Origin: Brassica napus
Taxonomy: Eukaryota; Streptophyta; Magnoliopsida; Brassicales; Brassicaceae
NCBI RefSeq assembly: GCF_020379485.1
Contig: NW_026014728.1
Coordinates: forward strand, 17,206-81,205
Reading direction: 5' to 3'
Length of the DNA: 64,000 nt
The notes beneath the pieces are model-generated. The model had not been told where the DNA came from and did no database searches. It saw only the letters and a program-made list of their open reading frames with translations. The position numbers and the translations under genes are program-made. Position 1 is the stretch's first letter, and every line of letters begins with the position of its first letter. Of the stretch, positions 1 to 11,252 are shown piece after piece.

Positions 1-1187
1 GCCGGAATATTCAATAATTCCAATTCATTTGGTTGAATGACCCATGCTTTAGCCCAAAAAATTCTGCAGATAAAACAACATAGTCGTAACCTAACTCTTC
101 CAATTCATCCTTTCGTTCGTGCCTATCCCCTCAGCTTCCCTGCTGTTTATCATACTTGTGATTCCCATCTTTAACATTTATTACCACAACTCCAACTAAT
201 AAATCATTTTCCGTAACTTCTACTTTTAGTGCGATGCAGCCCTCTGGAATTCCTTTCCTTCTCTCCTTCTCTCCTTCTCTTCACATCTGCTAACCTCCAT
301 CGAAAGCATCATTTGCCATAATATCGAAAAAGGCTTTGGCCACCGCTTCCAAAGACAGGAAACAGCCGAATTGCAGCTCCAATGATCAGGTAAAATGCAC
401 ACCAAAGCACCGGCGAAATTATACGAATCCGACAAAATGAAGAACTCGATGTAAGTTATGAATTTGTTCAAATATCTCCGATGATAATTAGCCACTGAGA
501 GTAGTCTGTTAGAGCATACTAATGCATTTATTTTACACAAACATGAAATTTACAGTAAAATAGGTTCTGAAGTACAGTAAAAGCTTATTGCTTATGATCT
601 AATGTGTACATTCGTGTGCTGTTTGAAACAGGATAAGCTGGAGAAGATGAAGCTCCATCAAGATTAACGGAACTTATGGCACTCGATCTTATAGGCACCG
701 CCACCTCGGATACTCCCTGTAAATCTCTCTCTTTCAGGCATACCTTCTTTGCCTATATCTGATCTTTATAGAATCAATGAAGTAACAAGTGCATTTCTCT
801 TGATTACTCTTATTTGATGGTTGTTGTTTCTTTGTATATTTTGGTACCCAGTCAATGATACAATCGGTGCCATCTGATCTCTAGCCTCACGTTTTGTTAT
901 TTATCCCGTTTAAACAGCCAAAAGAGGTGCAAAAAAACTGTTGTTTTTGTTTCATCAGTAGTTTTTTTATAGATTTTCTTCAGCGTAGTTCTGTCTGATC
1001 TTGAGATTCAAAAAAGCATTATATTGTGCAGTTTTTTACTTTGAGAAATATTAATCAGATTAAAAAGACGTTCATATTTTTCATTTGCTGATTTTTTCCG
1101 AGTATGTTTCTATATATGTGCTTATGTTTTCAAAGTGATCTGATTATTGTGTGAGTTTGATGTTCCTTCGGTTCCTTACATTCTTAG

Positions 1188-1387
1188 AATGCACTGTTGA
1201 GATTGTGAGAATGGTGAAGGAGAAAGAACAAGTTGTAGAGGGAACGCTGCATTACCGGACTCTGGCATATCAAGTTATAGATCATCAAGGCTGGCTAGAG
1301 AAGCTTTATGAAGCAGAAGTATAGGTGAAGCCATGGTTGGATGATGCACCTAGCATTAATCTGATCTGGGCTGCAAAAAAATTATGA
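1188..1387 (+). pseudogene. Phytocystatin-like exon relic (copy A)
   Basis: An exon-like block follows a TTAG acceptor. In one frame it reads a cystatin core: a QVVEG motif (the QxVxG protease-binding loop of cystatins), then a block ending LYEAEV, a stop codon, and VKPWLD. In plant cystatins this last part reads ...AKVWVKPW..., so the TAG at about 1322-1324 stands where a tryptophan (TGG) is expected. The frame ends at a TGA at 1385-1387. Cystatins inhibit papain-like cysteine proteases. The N-terminal exon was not identified with confidence. The nonsense codon, the lack of a full frame and an extra insertion before LEKLYE suggest a decayed gene. The same relic, with the same stop, is in copy B. 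Confidence 0.55.
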
Positions 1388-2554
1388 GTATGACTAAGGA
1401 CATAAATAGTTGGGGGATACAAGATACTTATGTCTGTAAGAGAAAGATTGTGTTTAAGAAAGAGTTTGAGCATGAAATTCAGATGATGAATCTGGATGAA
1501 TTTAAATTGACATTTTAGAGCAAAGATAACAATAACTGTTAGGTTTCCCTAAACCAAAGAAAAATGCTTTTCAGCAAAAAACATTAATTATGCAGAATTA
1601 AATAATGTTAGTAGTCTGATAGAATCAGGGACCAATAGTATATTAGTTCAAGTACTTACACAACAAAGTGTGCTGCAGAAATGTGATCTCTAACTCCAAA
1701 AACAGTCCAAACTAATGAGCTATCCGAGCCAACAAGTACTATTTCAATTGGGACTAAAAAACATTTCTGATTGCTTAGAGTAAAAGACATTGAGAACCTG
1801 CAGCATTGGAAAGGGGCAGGGCGTAAGATGAGATGAGAGAACATTCAAAGTAAGTAGAATCTACTAAAGGTTACCATTGAAAGTTGCATTTTCCATGGAT
1901 CTTAATCTATTTAAGAAGTCCGACATCAATAGAGAAATCAAGTATTTCAACTTCAGCAAGTATTTCCCTATAAGATTCATCCCAAAGTCCTTGCTCAGGA
2001 TAGTAAGAGTTACTAAAATCTTAAAATGAATCAGCATGCTTGCAATGTGGCGTGAGCATGTTGAAACAAGCCAATAAAGTGTTTGAATGCAAAATTTGGT
2101 ATAGAAGCACATCAATTGGGCGGCCAAGTTATAAAGCTGACAATAAAGAGCTTTAGTTGATTCATTCAAAAAAAAAGAAAGCTTTAGTTGTTTTGACAAC
2201 CTCCAGCTTAATCCAAACCAGCCGTGAATATGGGAGTTTACAAAAGCACACACAAGATGCAATAAGCATAATTATTTTATAAAAAATGGCTAATGGGTTT
2301 TACCAAAAAAAAATTTGGCTAATGGGATTTGAGTTTTTTTTAATGGAATTTGAGAAATGGAAATTATTTTTTAGGTGGTGACCATGTTGGCAACTTCATT
2401 TGAAACCTAAGTTCTTTTTGTACCTAAAATTTTCTTAAACAGTGTAAAGATTACGACATCCAAATAAAACTAAATTGTGGACAATGTATTTTAAACCAGA
2501 ATAAAAAAGTGTTTGTAGCTAAAGGAGAACTCCATATGGCTTCTTGGAACAATA

Positions 2555-2766
2555 GGGCATGATTAACCCCGGTCTCTTAGTCGGGGTTCTTAACTCATGA
2601 TTTGATATTTTTTTTTAACACTTTTCGGCTAAGAAACGATTTTTATATCTCTTATATAAGAGACGGTCCTTAGTTTTTCTTAGTTAAAATCAAAGAAAAG
2701 ATAAGAATCATCTCTTAGTCGAAGCTAAGAACCTCAATTAAGAGACTGGGGTTAATCATGTTCCCT
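2555..2766. mobile_element. Palindromic MITE (copy A)
   Basis: About 210 bp with long inverted termini: the left end reads GGGCATGATTAACCCC and the right end, reverse-complemented, reads GGAACATGATTAACCCC. The pairing continues inward (GTCTCTTA..., TTCTTA..., against the right arm), so most of the element could fold as one hairpin. It carries no coding potential. A related but distinct element with the same CATGATTAAC terminus lies at 6890-7096. The target duplication is not clear by eye, so the superfamily (Tourist/PIF-like is my guess) is unsettled. Confidence 0.7.
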
Positions 2767-5700
2767 CTTGATTCAAAATCTTTCTATGTGTAAGACCGAG
2801 ATAATCTCGAAGAAACCAAATTCAACTTCGAGGATACAATAAAAAGTCTCTTTAATTGTGTTCTATAAGTATACTGATTTAGCGATAGGGAATAATTAAA
2901 TAGAGTGTCGTATTTTTTATTCATATATCGCCAAAACAAATTACTATGAACGAATTGTTTGTTTATTTCCTTTATGTGGAAATAAAACAATTGCGAATTG
3001 TTTTTGAAAACAAGTTGTTTACCAAAGCAACTTCTTATAAATATGGTCCAAATTTAAATGATGTGGCGTATAAGTTTAATGGAATATGTACTATTATTTA
3101 GGCAACAAAAATATAGTAAAAAGAAGCTAAATGGAATCATTAGTTCGATTTGCCACAAAGAACAATTAATCAAATAATTTTAAAATTTTAAATAATATAG
3201 AAAAAATATGCAAATAATTCACTCCAAAATGTTATGAAATAAATAGTAACATGTTACCTAAAAGATATAACTTAATATATATATATTAATATTAACATTT
3301 TTGCTACTTACAAACGTTGGTATATGCTTTTTCATTTTTTACTTGGAGAATGTCCTCGAAGAAGAATCTGATCAAACAGAGTTCAGATGTGGGAGTTATG
3401 CAATTTGCAAATCAGGTGATCTTCAGTTCACGCGAATTTGAGCCGTACGGATCGTCCAGCCCACGTCTTGATCCTTACCACCATGGACCAGAACGACCAG
3501 AATGACCTGAACAGTAGTCGAAGGGTCTCCTTGACCAGTCCACCTCAAACTCAGCAACTTTGACTCATTTATTATTTTTTAGTCAAATTTCTCATTTCCT
3601 AGATGTGTGATTCTCACAAATAATTATGTATTTCTTTGACCACATGTAGTATAAATATGTAAACTCTTTTATGAATAAAATCAGTCTAAGTTTGAGTTTA
3701 TTTTTTGTTTTCTTCTTTTCTCTAAGTGAGAGAGAGAGTTCTTTAGCTAGTTTATTGGTGTGAACCGGCTTGTTGATTTGGTGGTCAGTCAATTCATCTT
3801 TGTGTGTTGTTTGGTGGTTAGCCAACACACTATATTATTTCTTAGGTGGTTAGCCTTAGATCGTGGGTATATCAAGAGCCATTCCGCATCTTTTGATGAT
3901 CCTTTCAATCAATCTCAGTTCCAGAAGTGTCATTTGCCTTCTCTGATCATATCTAACACCCAGCTAAAGTTATCCTTCCCGATTTAGGGCGCATCACACT
4001 TAGGGTAGGCAAGCTCATTAACATCATGTACGTGGAATATGCATATAATAAAAACACCGGTGACAGAAGACGCATTTCTTATCAAAAGTATATCATTGAG
4101 TATATTAGATTCTGTGCGAGTCTTTATAAGTTGATGAAAAAAAAAAAAAAAAAGTATATCAGAGTCTATTATATTATGTTTGGAGTCTTTTCGTATAGAG
4201 GGAAGAGCGATTCAGTTTGAGTTTCGCGAGAAATAATTTAAAACAAACTTTGTCGAGATATGATGGTTAACTTCTTGAATGGATGGAGATTGTTGTAGAC
4301 TTCTTAAAAATGGCTCCCACTGATAAACTTAAGAATGACGTTAATTATTTTTCTTTTTTAAAACTGTTTTAAGAAAATTTGAATAGAGTAGAGGAAAATA
4401 AGATCTGCCCATATGATCTAACCTACCCAAGTTATCAACTGAGCCGGAGAGTCCCCAAAACTTATCTTTCTGGCTGTGTTTGGCATATGCGTCCCAAATA
4501 ATCTTAACAAGTTCACTTTAAATTTCTCTTTCTCATCTTCCAGAAGATTTCTCTTTTTAGTATTGATGAAAATAATTTATCCGTCACACTGGTTGGACTT
4601 GAACTTTAGATACATGTAACTGATTAAGTCTAACAGATTGACCACATTAAAAACAACATATTTTTGGATTGAAAAGAAAACTAATTAAAAAAAACTAGTT
4701 GTACATGAAGACTATTAAATTGTGAACGTGTGGTTGTATTAATAACCGTGTGGATTATCTTGTTAAAAGGGCAAAAACGCATATATTTTTAATTTAGATC
4801 CGTCTATTCTCAGTTGGCTTTCCATAATAAGATTTTCTTTCCGAATGCGTGGTTGAATTTATCATTTCTTACCCAACAAATTCGTTTAACTTCATCCATG
4901 ATTTCTTCCGAGTTAGTGCTCTCGTTCACGTTTTGATTTGTAATAGTGACTAAATATAAAAAAAAATTTAAAAAGGTGAAAGTATTCAATATTCATTTGT
5001 TTGGGTATAGTTTTTCATTACAGTTAACGTCGTTCAGGAAATCAATTAAAAACTATGTTTGTCACGGATCTTTCGTTTTCAGCTCACCATATTTCAGAAA
5101 TCAAATATTACAATATATAAAAAATAAAAAATAAATAAATATAATATATATATACTCTATTTTCTGTTGTAAGAGAAAGGAATAGAAACACACAAAAGAA
5201 AACACATTCACTGTTTTACCAACGTTGGCACCACGAGCATCCCCTCCACATCTTATAAGCGTTGGGTCCATTTGGACACGTTCTCCTTGGAGCAGTACTT
5301 CACATAACTAGTCCTTTTACCATGTCTAATAGTTTTTTTTTTTTTTGAAGGCTTACCATGTTTAATAGTTTTAAAAGACAAAAAAGTTAATTTGAATTAG
5401 TTTATTATTGAGGCAAATAGTTCAAATACAATATAGATTAAAGAGAACAAAAATATTAATATATATCTAAATTTAGCATCATTGATTGTTCCTGTTTATT
5501 TAGGTCAAGTAGAAACCTTAAACTGGAATGATAGCTCTTACAGATATAACCGTGCTACAGTACGTATGTACAACAAAACATGCACGCCACCAAGTTATAT
5601 AAATGTGGAAACGAATCTTTAAAGGATATATACCACTTTTACACATATCAGGAAAATGCCGAAAGTGAAGAAGATAGGGACTTTTAACTTGTCATTTTTA

Positions 5701-6889
5701 AATGGTTTGTATAACATAATAATTTTTTTTGACTAAGGGCTTTCAAATATAACATCATAATGACGTTGTATATCATAGATGTTTAAAATTTATTTTTATA
5801 AATTCAAATTTTACACATAAAATTAAATAAAAAATTTAAAATAAGATTAATAATATTTTAAAACTAGAATTAGACAACAAGAATATTACAAAAAAAACTT
5901 AATAAAAAAAACTTTTTAAGAAGATACATGAAGACATAATTATTTCACAAATTTAAATATTATAGCAACACTAATACTCTAGTAATTTTCTCCGGAACCT
6001 CTAAATTGTCCAAACAAATTTTGTGTACCGGAAATGAAGCATTATAGAAGTAATTTTATAGAATAATGTGATATTTTGTTTGTATTTTAATATTTAATTA
6101 TGCATTTCTGTTTATAATTTTATATTCTAATGTAAGAATTAATTAATATTACTGTAATATTTTTATATATGTGCTTGTTATTTATAATAGTTTTATGAAT
6201 TTATATTAATTATGAAAAATAAAAGGATCATAGTGTAAATTACAAATAATTTTGAAGTTAATTTTGAAGTTTTGCTTTTGAAAAAAAACAGCTTGAAACT
6301 TTAAATATAGAGTTTTGAAAACTCTAAACTATAGAATCTTTTTGGAGATGCTCTAAGTACTATATATATTGCTTTTAACATAAACTAACCACAAAAGCGT
6401 AGTTGAGTGGTACGACAGGTTTCGAAAGGTGTTAAGAACTCCCGGTTTAAAATCTACCAAACTCAGATTTATCCATTTGTATGACTTGGCGACATGGATA
6501 TTTAATTTTTTAGGAGATTAGTCGGTTGGGCTTCGGCCCGCCAGACAACTGCAAATTATCTCAAAAAAATATTTTCATAAACCTTTTTGTACATGTTAAA
6601 AGCAATTTTAAAGCACTTATATGACAACATGTGCACAATATTTTCCGATTGTTTTTGTTTGAGTTCTTTTCAATTTGTTCTCTCCTACTTCTTCGTTGAG
6701 GTCAAAATCTTAAGTTAGCTAGGAAATATTATATTTCGTTTTTACCGAAAAGTTTATTATATTTCGTAAATATCTAATTCTCGTACCAAACAGAATACTT
6801 GGGACCCGCGAATACTGTTGAAGTACACTGTTGAAGTTTTTTTTTCTGAGCAACCACTGTTGAAGTTTATGAGCGTCATTTTCCACTAT
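2767..6889. other. AT-rich intergenic stretch, no gene recognised
   Basis: Long AT-rich sequence with many homopolymers. Small open frames here show no recognisable motif. A stretch around 3600-3990 has an LTR-like look (a TATA-like AGTATAAATATG near 3648, AATAAAATCAG near 3675, and C/T-rich flank), so a solo LTR remnant is possible, but I could not find paired termini or a target duplication. Nothing else is supported. Confidence 0.4.
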
Positions 6890-7096
6890 GAGCATGATTA
6901 ACTCGGGGTTCTTAGAATTGAGTTTTTAGCGAAAGTTTAGAAACTGTTTCTTAACTTTTAACTAAAAAAAACTAAGAACCGGTTCTTAAATAAAGACTTT
7001 AAGAACCGGTTCTTAGCTTTTCTAGTTAAAAGTTAAGAAACAGTTTCTTAATTTCCGCTAAGAACTCCACTCTAAGAACCCGAGTTAATCATGGTC
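6890..7096. mobile_element. Palindromic MITE in the transporter promoter
   Basis: About 207 bp. The left end GAGCATGATTAACTCGGG pairs with the right end, which reverse-complements to GACCATGATTAACTCGGG. The arms match almost to the middle, where the 14-bp palindrome AAGAACCGGTTCTT occurs twice around a short loop (about 6970-7015). It has no coding potential. It sits about 40 bp upstream of the TATA box of the polyol transporter gene. Flanks read TAT on the left and TAA on the right, compatible with a degraded 3-bp TA-rich target duplication. It resembles the 2555-2766 element in its termini. Confidence 0.75.
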
Positions 7097-7137
7097 TAAG
7101 TGACAACCAAAAGTCATGACTCATGTGTGTGAGTGCG

Positions 7138-7149
7138 TCTATATATACA
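7138..7149 (+). promoter_or_regulatory. TATA box of the polyol transporter gene
   Basis: CTATATATAC lies about 95 bp upstream of the chosen ATG at 7239, a normal plant distance for a TATA box plus a short leader. The 207-bp MITE ends about 40 bp upstream of it. Confidence 0.6.
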
Positions 7150-7238
7150 AAGAAAGACACATATCAATACTCCAAGCTACTGGAACATTTAACCTAAGAA
7201 AAAACGTAACAAAAAAGAGAGGAGAAAAAAGACTCACC

Positions 7239-7496
7239 ATGGTTCACGCTGGTGGTCATAATTCACCCGGGTCGAATCCAAACCCAACCCATATGAACAA
7301 ATTCGCTTTCGGGTGTGCTGTCGTTGCTTCCATCATTTCAATCATCTTCGGATATGGTAAATCTCTATATCATACCAAAACGGATATTTTTCCACGTTAT
7401 ATGATGCTTGCTTTGCATGCTTACCGTCCAACCAAAACCCTTATATTAATGAATCTTCTTGTTCTTTTTGTTTGTGCTTAGATACGGGAGTTATGA
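7239..7496 (+). pseudogene. Polyol/monosaccharide transporter, 5' part (exon 1 and start of exon 2)
   Basis: This is the 5' part of a plasma-membrane H+/polyol-monosaccharide symporter of the PMT/PLT group in the major facilitator superfamily. Exon 1 (7239-7356) starts MVHAGGHNSPG and runs into the first membrane segment (NKFAFGCAVVASIISIIFGY). A GTAAAT donor at 7357 and a TTAG acceptor at 7478-7481 bound a 125-bp intron; exon 2 resumes D-T-G-V-M, the motif expected after FGY. I chose this ATG because family members begin here; an in-frame ATG at 7116 lies upstream of the TATA box. After 15 bases of exon 2 the frame is broken by the Harbinger element at 7497. The remainder is at 12470-13837. 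Confidence 0.9.
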
Positions 7497-7724
7497 GAGC
7501 ATCCGCATCAATGAACCCCCTTTTGGGTTCATAGGATTTTTTAAATATTTTTTGATGGGACCATGAATAGTGATGAACTTCTATCGTTTGTGTATCTGCA
7601 TTAGTGAACCTGAAGAAGGGGTTCATAGGAATAAAATAATATTTTTTTTAAATATTTGAAAACTTTTTATTCAATACATTAAGAATATTCAAATACATTA
7701 AGAATATTAATGAACATAGAAAGA

Positions 7725-8994
7725 TTATTCATCTACATTACCAAACTTTTTCCATACATTTTCAACTAAATCCGCTTTCAAAAGATGATGTTTCTCTGAA
7801 TCCCGAACTTCATTGCGAATGCCTAACATATTACCTATATTAAAACTTGTTCTCGTTTTCACCTTGGAACTTCTGCTTGACTCTCCTGACTCGAACTCAG
7901 ATGTATCAATTTGGGTATATCCGTCTCGTTCGTTCTCTACTATCATATTGTGCAATATGACACAACTTCTCATAATCCATACTATCTTTTCCTTGTCCCA
8001 TAGTAGAGCTGGATTTTTAACTATTGCGAACCTTGATTGCAATACTCCAAAAGCCCGTTCGACATCTTTTCTGGTGGATTCTTGACGTTCGGCAAATAGC
8101 TCTGCTTTAGGACCTTGAGGGAGTGGGATGGATTGGATAAATGTTGACCAATTTGGATAAATCCCGTCAGTAAGGTAGTAGGCCATACGATAAGTGTGGT
8201 TGTTGACCTTGAACTTCACTTTTGGTGCTCGACCTTGTAAAATATCATCAAAAACTGGTGACCGATCAAGAACATTGATATCGTTGAGGGTACCTGGTAA
8301 TCCGAAAAATGCTTGCCATATCCAAAGATCTTGTGATGCAAAAGCTTCTAAGACAATTGTCGGCTTTCCTGAACCACGTGTGTACTGACCTTTCCAAGCC
8401 GTTGGGCATTTTTTCCACTCCCAGTGCATACAGTCGATGCTGCCAATCATCCCTGGGAACCCCCGTACCTCTCCAATATCGAGTAATCGTTGAAGATCAT
8501 CCTCATTAGGTCTTCGTAAATACTGCTGTCCAAACAATTGTATTATCCCAGTAGTAAAATTTTCCAAACATAAACGTGCCGTACTTTCACCAAGTCGGAG
8601 ATATTCGTCATATGTATCTCCCGATTGACCGTATGCCAGCATACGTATAGCTGCCGTACACTTTTGAAGTGCAGATAGCCCGAACCTTCCGTGAGCATTT
8701 TTTTCTTTGCTGAAAGTATGGCACTTCAGTACTTAGGCGATCGACAATGCGAAGGAACAATGACTTGTTCATTCGAAAACGCCGCCTAAACATTTCCGAT
8801 GGGTATGTGGGATTTTCGTTGAAATAGTCGGTCAATAGTTGATTGTGTCCACATTCCCGATTTCTTTCGATATAAGCTCGTCTCTTCGGGTTGTTAGCTT
8901 GACCATCAACTACTGAGTCAATGAAATTATTAACAACTTCGTCGACCATTTCTTCTAAATACTCATCTACTTCATCACTTGATGAGGAAGACAT
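7725..8994 (-). pseudogene. Harbinger (HARBI1-like) DDE transposase, frameshifted
   Basis: The nuclease that cuts and joins the element ends. The N-terminal part starts at 8994 (MSSSSSDEVDEYLEEM...) and contains a helix-rich region leading to ...TEVPYFQQRK. The frame then breaks in a run of seven T (8698-8704, A on the coding strand); with one base fewer it would join the downstream frame that runs to the stop at 7725. The downstream part carries the DDE nuclease: GSIDCMHW holds the first Asp, YLTDGIYPNW the second and DVERAFG the Glu. Total length would be close to the usual ~400-430 residues. The single-base break in a homopolymer may be a true mutation or a sequencing error. Confidence 0.88.
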
Positions 8995-9044
8995 TGTTGA
9001 AGCAATTTACTTCCTATAAAAGGCAAAAGGGATTTATAAAAAAC

Positions 9045-9335
9045 TAATAAAAATATAACTATCTTATAAGTACATTACATTTATTTCCTTGTCTATATCG
9101 TTTTTTTGTGTTGTCTTTTATCATTTTTTTTAAATTTAAAAATATTAATTTAAATTTCCATTACTTAAATTTTTTATAAACTTATAAAAATATAACTTAT
9201 AAAAACATAACATTTTTTCCTTGTCTATATGGTATGTAGTGTTGTCTTTTATCATTTTTTTTTAAATTTAAAAATATTAATTTAAATTTCCATTACTTAA
9301 TTTTTTTATAAACTTATAAAAATATAACTTATAAA
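9045..9335. repeat. Two tandem copies of a ~140-bp AT-rich unit
   Basis: The block with TAAAAATATAACT..., CCTTGTCTATAT..., GTGTTGTCTTTTATCATTTTTTTT... and AATTTCCATTACTTAA occurs twice in a row (about 9045-9186 and 9187-9335) with small changes. It lies between the transposase and the minisatellite inside the Harbinger element. No coding role is seen. Confidence 0.75.
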
Positions 9336-9414
9336 AACATTACTAACCTCTACGGATTGAGAATTAATTTCTTTTGGTTGAATGCAAGGAACAACGCAAG
9401 TGTGGAGAATCAAT

Positions 9415-9660
9415 GCAAGTGGTGATGGTTGAGGAGTGTATGAAGGTGTGGTGATAGTTGAGAAGAATCGTGGTGATAGTTGCGAGGAATCGTGGTGATG
9501 GTTGAGAAAAATCGTGGTGATAGTTGCGAGGAATTGTGGTGATGGTTGAAAAAAATCGTGGTGATAGTTGAGAAGTGAATGAAAGGGTGGTGATAGTTGA
9601 GAGGAATCAATGCAAGAGTGAAGAATCAATGCTAGAGTGGTGATAGTTGAGATGAAACAA
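9415..9660. repeat. Minisatellite inside the Harbinger element
   Basis: Repeats of the form GTGGTGATAGTTGAGAGGAATC (about 22-30 bp, variable) run for about 240 bp. The open frames that cross it in several phases are by-products of a period near a multiple of three, not genes. Just to the right, 9740-9840 holds two to three copies of a shorter unit containing ACCCGTGGGTACATACACCC. Confidence 0.8.
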
Positions 9661-10116
9661 CAATTAATATATAGAGAAGTGAAAGAGTTGTTGCACAAAC
9701 AGAAGTGTGAAACATAGATTATATAAAGAGACATATTTTACATGTTGATCGGGTACATACACCCGTGAGTACAAAATAGAACCCGTGGGTACATACACCC
9801 GTGAGTTCAAAACACAACCTGTGGGTACATACACCCATTAAAGCCGATGAAGTTAAAAGAAGTGTAGAAAGATTCAAAATTCTACATTCACCCGTGAATC
9901 AAACAGAGAACCCGTGACCTGATACCAAAAGAAGCCGAGACCTACTAACAACACGTCCACACGCACGCATCCACCTACCGCAACCCGTGACCTGCAAACC
10001 TGCAACCCAAAGCATATTCAGCAAATATCAAATGCAATCAAGTTCATATCGAGCATTATCCAACTAAAAAATTAACTTAAAAATTCATATCAAATGCAAT
10101 TAACCAACTGACCCTA

Positions 10117-10881
10117 TCAAAGCATTTCAGAAATGAGTTTATTTTTAAGAGACACTTCTTGTGGAGAAAGTGTAGCTTCAGTTTTTGCTAGCAAGCGATC
10201 AAGGATTTTCTGTTTGGATATAGTATTTTTCGCAGCTAATATGCTCTCTATCTGATCAAAAGCTGCTTCATTCGTGTGCTTCTTGCGTTTGGCTGCTTTG
10301 CTAGCCTTAACGCCAGGAGGCCTAACATCTTGGTCCGCAGGAACCTCCTCCGCCGGTTCCTTCCTTTTCTCCTTTGCACCATCTTTCGAGAATGAGTGTG
10401 ATCTCCATTTTTGATCAAACCTAAGCTCCCTCCAACAATGTTCCATACTGAACTTGACAAGATAGTCGTTAAAGAAGATGTCATGGGCAGCCTTCATGAC
10501 ATCATTCTCATTTTGCCCACTCGCTTGCTCCTTCAGCGCGGCTTCATGGCTTCCAACAAACTTGCAGACCTGCTCATTAACCCTTCCCCACCTCTGCTTA
10601 CATTGACTCCACTCCCTAGGAATGGAGCCAATGAGCAGAGGACTAGCATTGACATACTCCTCTATGCGCTTCCAAAACGTGCCTGCCTTCTGCTCGTTAC
10701 TCACGATTGGATCCTTGATGGTGTTCAACCAAGCACTGATCAAGACAACGTCTTCTTTGGTTGTCCACTTTCGCTTTGACGCCGGTTTAGGAACCTCAGA
10801 ACACCCTAAGTCTATTGTTTGACTGCTCTGAGAGACTAGTAGGTTAACCAACCCGGGAGAGTTAAAGTTAAAAGGATCCAT
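10117..10881 (-). CDS. Myb/SANT-like (trihelix) protein of the Harbinger element
   Basis: A 254-residue uninterrupted frame. It starts MDPFNFNSPGLV and has a Myb/SANT-like region from about residue 35 to 110 (KRKWTTKEDVVLISAWLNT, then FWKRIEEYV, then WSQCKQRWGRVN) with regularly spaced tryptophans at 39, 51, 70, 91 and 98. A basic block KASKAAKRKKH near residue 195 could serve as a nuclear signal. In PIF/Harbinger elements the second gene encodes such a protein, which binds the element ends and helps bring the transposase to the nucleus. It lies on the same strand as the transposase, about 1.1 kb away. Unlike the transposase the frame is intact. Homologous host genes exist, but the position inside the element makes a transposon role the best reading. 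Confidence 0.88.
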   Translation of the reverse strand: MDPFNFNSPGLVNLLVSQSSQTIDLGCSEVPKPASKRKWTTKEDVVLISAWLNTIKDPIVSNEQKAGTFWKRIEEYVNASPLLIGSIPREWSQCKQRWGRVNEQVCKFVGSHEAALKEQASGQNENDVMKAAHDIFFNDYLVKFSMEHCWRELRFDQKWRSHSFSKDGAKEKRKEPAEEVPADQDVRPPGVKASKAAKRKKHTNEAAFDQIESILAAKNTISKQKILDRLLAKTEATLSPQEVSLKNKLISEML

Positions 10882-11252
10882 TTAGATTTTAGATAAATGG
10901 GTTTAAACTTTGGTTTGTGTTTTCAGAAGAAGATTGCCTATGATTTTATACTAGTTTTGACTTTGAAAGGACAAAAAATTAAAGTGGGTCTAACCACCAA
11001 ACATTGATTAAAGTTTTTAAAACTACAACTACTACACAGACAGTATTCAATAAACATCAAATCAGTTCTAATTCAACTCTACCTAGCAGTCGAATTGATT
11101 ACGCAACCAACCAAAACACAAGTACACAGGGTTAACACTCAACCATTCATCAACATTCATTTCAAATTCAACTCAACCTAGTGCACATAGTTCAGTTCAA
11201 ATTCAACTCTAACTAGCACTCGAATTGATTAAGCTTGAGTGTTACCTTTTTT

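Larger units (their letters stand above)
1..6842. repeat. Long direct repeat, copy A (partner at 57159-64000)
   Basis: The first 6.84 kb of the window recurs in the same orientation starting at 57159. The offset is 57158 at the left and 57161 at the right, so net indels are tiny. Differences I saw are sparse: a few substitutions (for example near 545, 1218 and 2629) and one-base changes in homopolymers (near 1412, 2507 and 4650). The shared block holds a cystatin-like relic, a palindromic MITE and long AT-rich stretches. The left boundary lies outside the window and the right boundary is cut by the window end, so the true unit may be longer. It could be a recent tandem segmental duplication of about 57 kb, or an assembly duplicate. 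Confidence 0.95.

Noticed and set aside
1656..2262. Minus-strand open frames of 62 and 132 codons (also at 58813-59419)
   Set aside because: No motif, AT-rich chance composition, and no splice or promoter context; they are identical in both copies simply because the DNA is.
3590..4010. Solo LTR
   Set aside because: LTR-like promoter and polyadenylation words are present, but no matching termini or target duplication could be placed, so it is only mentioned in the intergenic entry.
6890..7096. MicroRNA gene
   Set aside because: The near-perfect 200-bp palindrome with MITE termini is better explained as a transposon; there is no evidence of a precise mature product.
7116..7238. Upstream in-frame ATG at 7116 as the transporter start
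   Set aside because: It lies before the TATA box, and the residues it adds are unlike any transporter N terminus; the ATG at 7239 matches the family start.
9306..9734. Overlapping minus-strand frames across the Harbinger minisatellite
   Set aside because: They are repetitive Ser/His/Thr phrases produced by the repeat, with no domain and two frames open at once.
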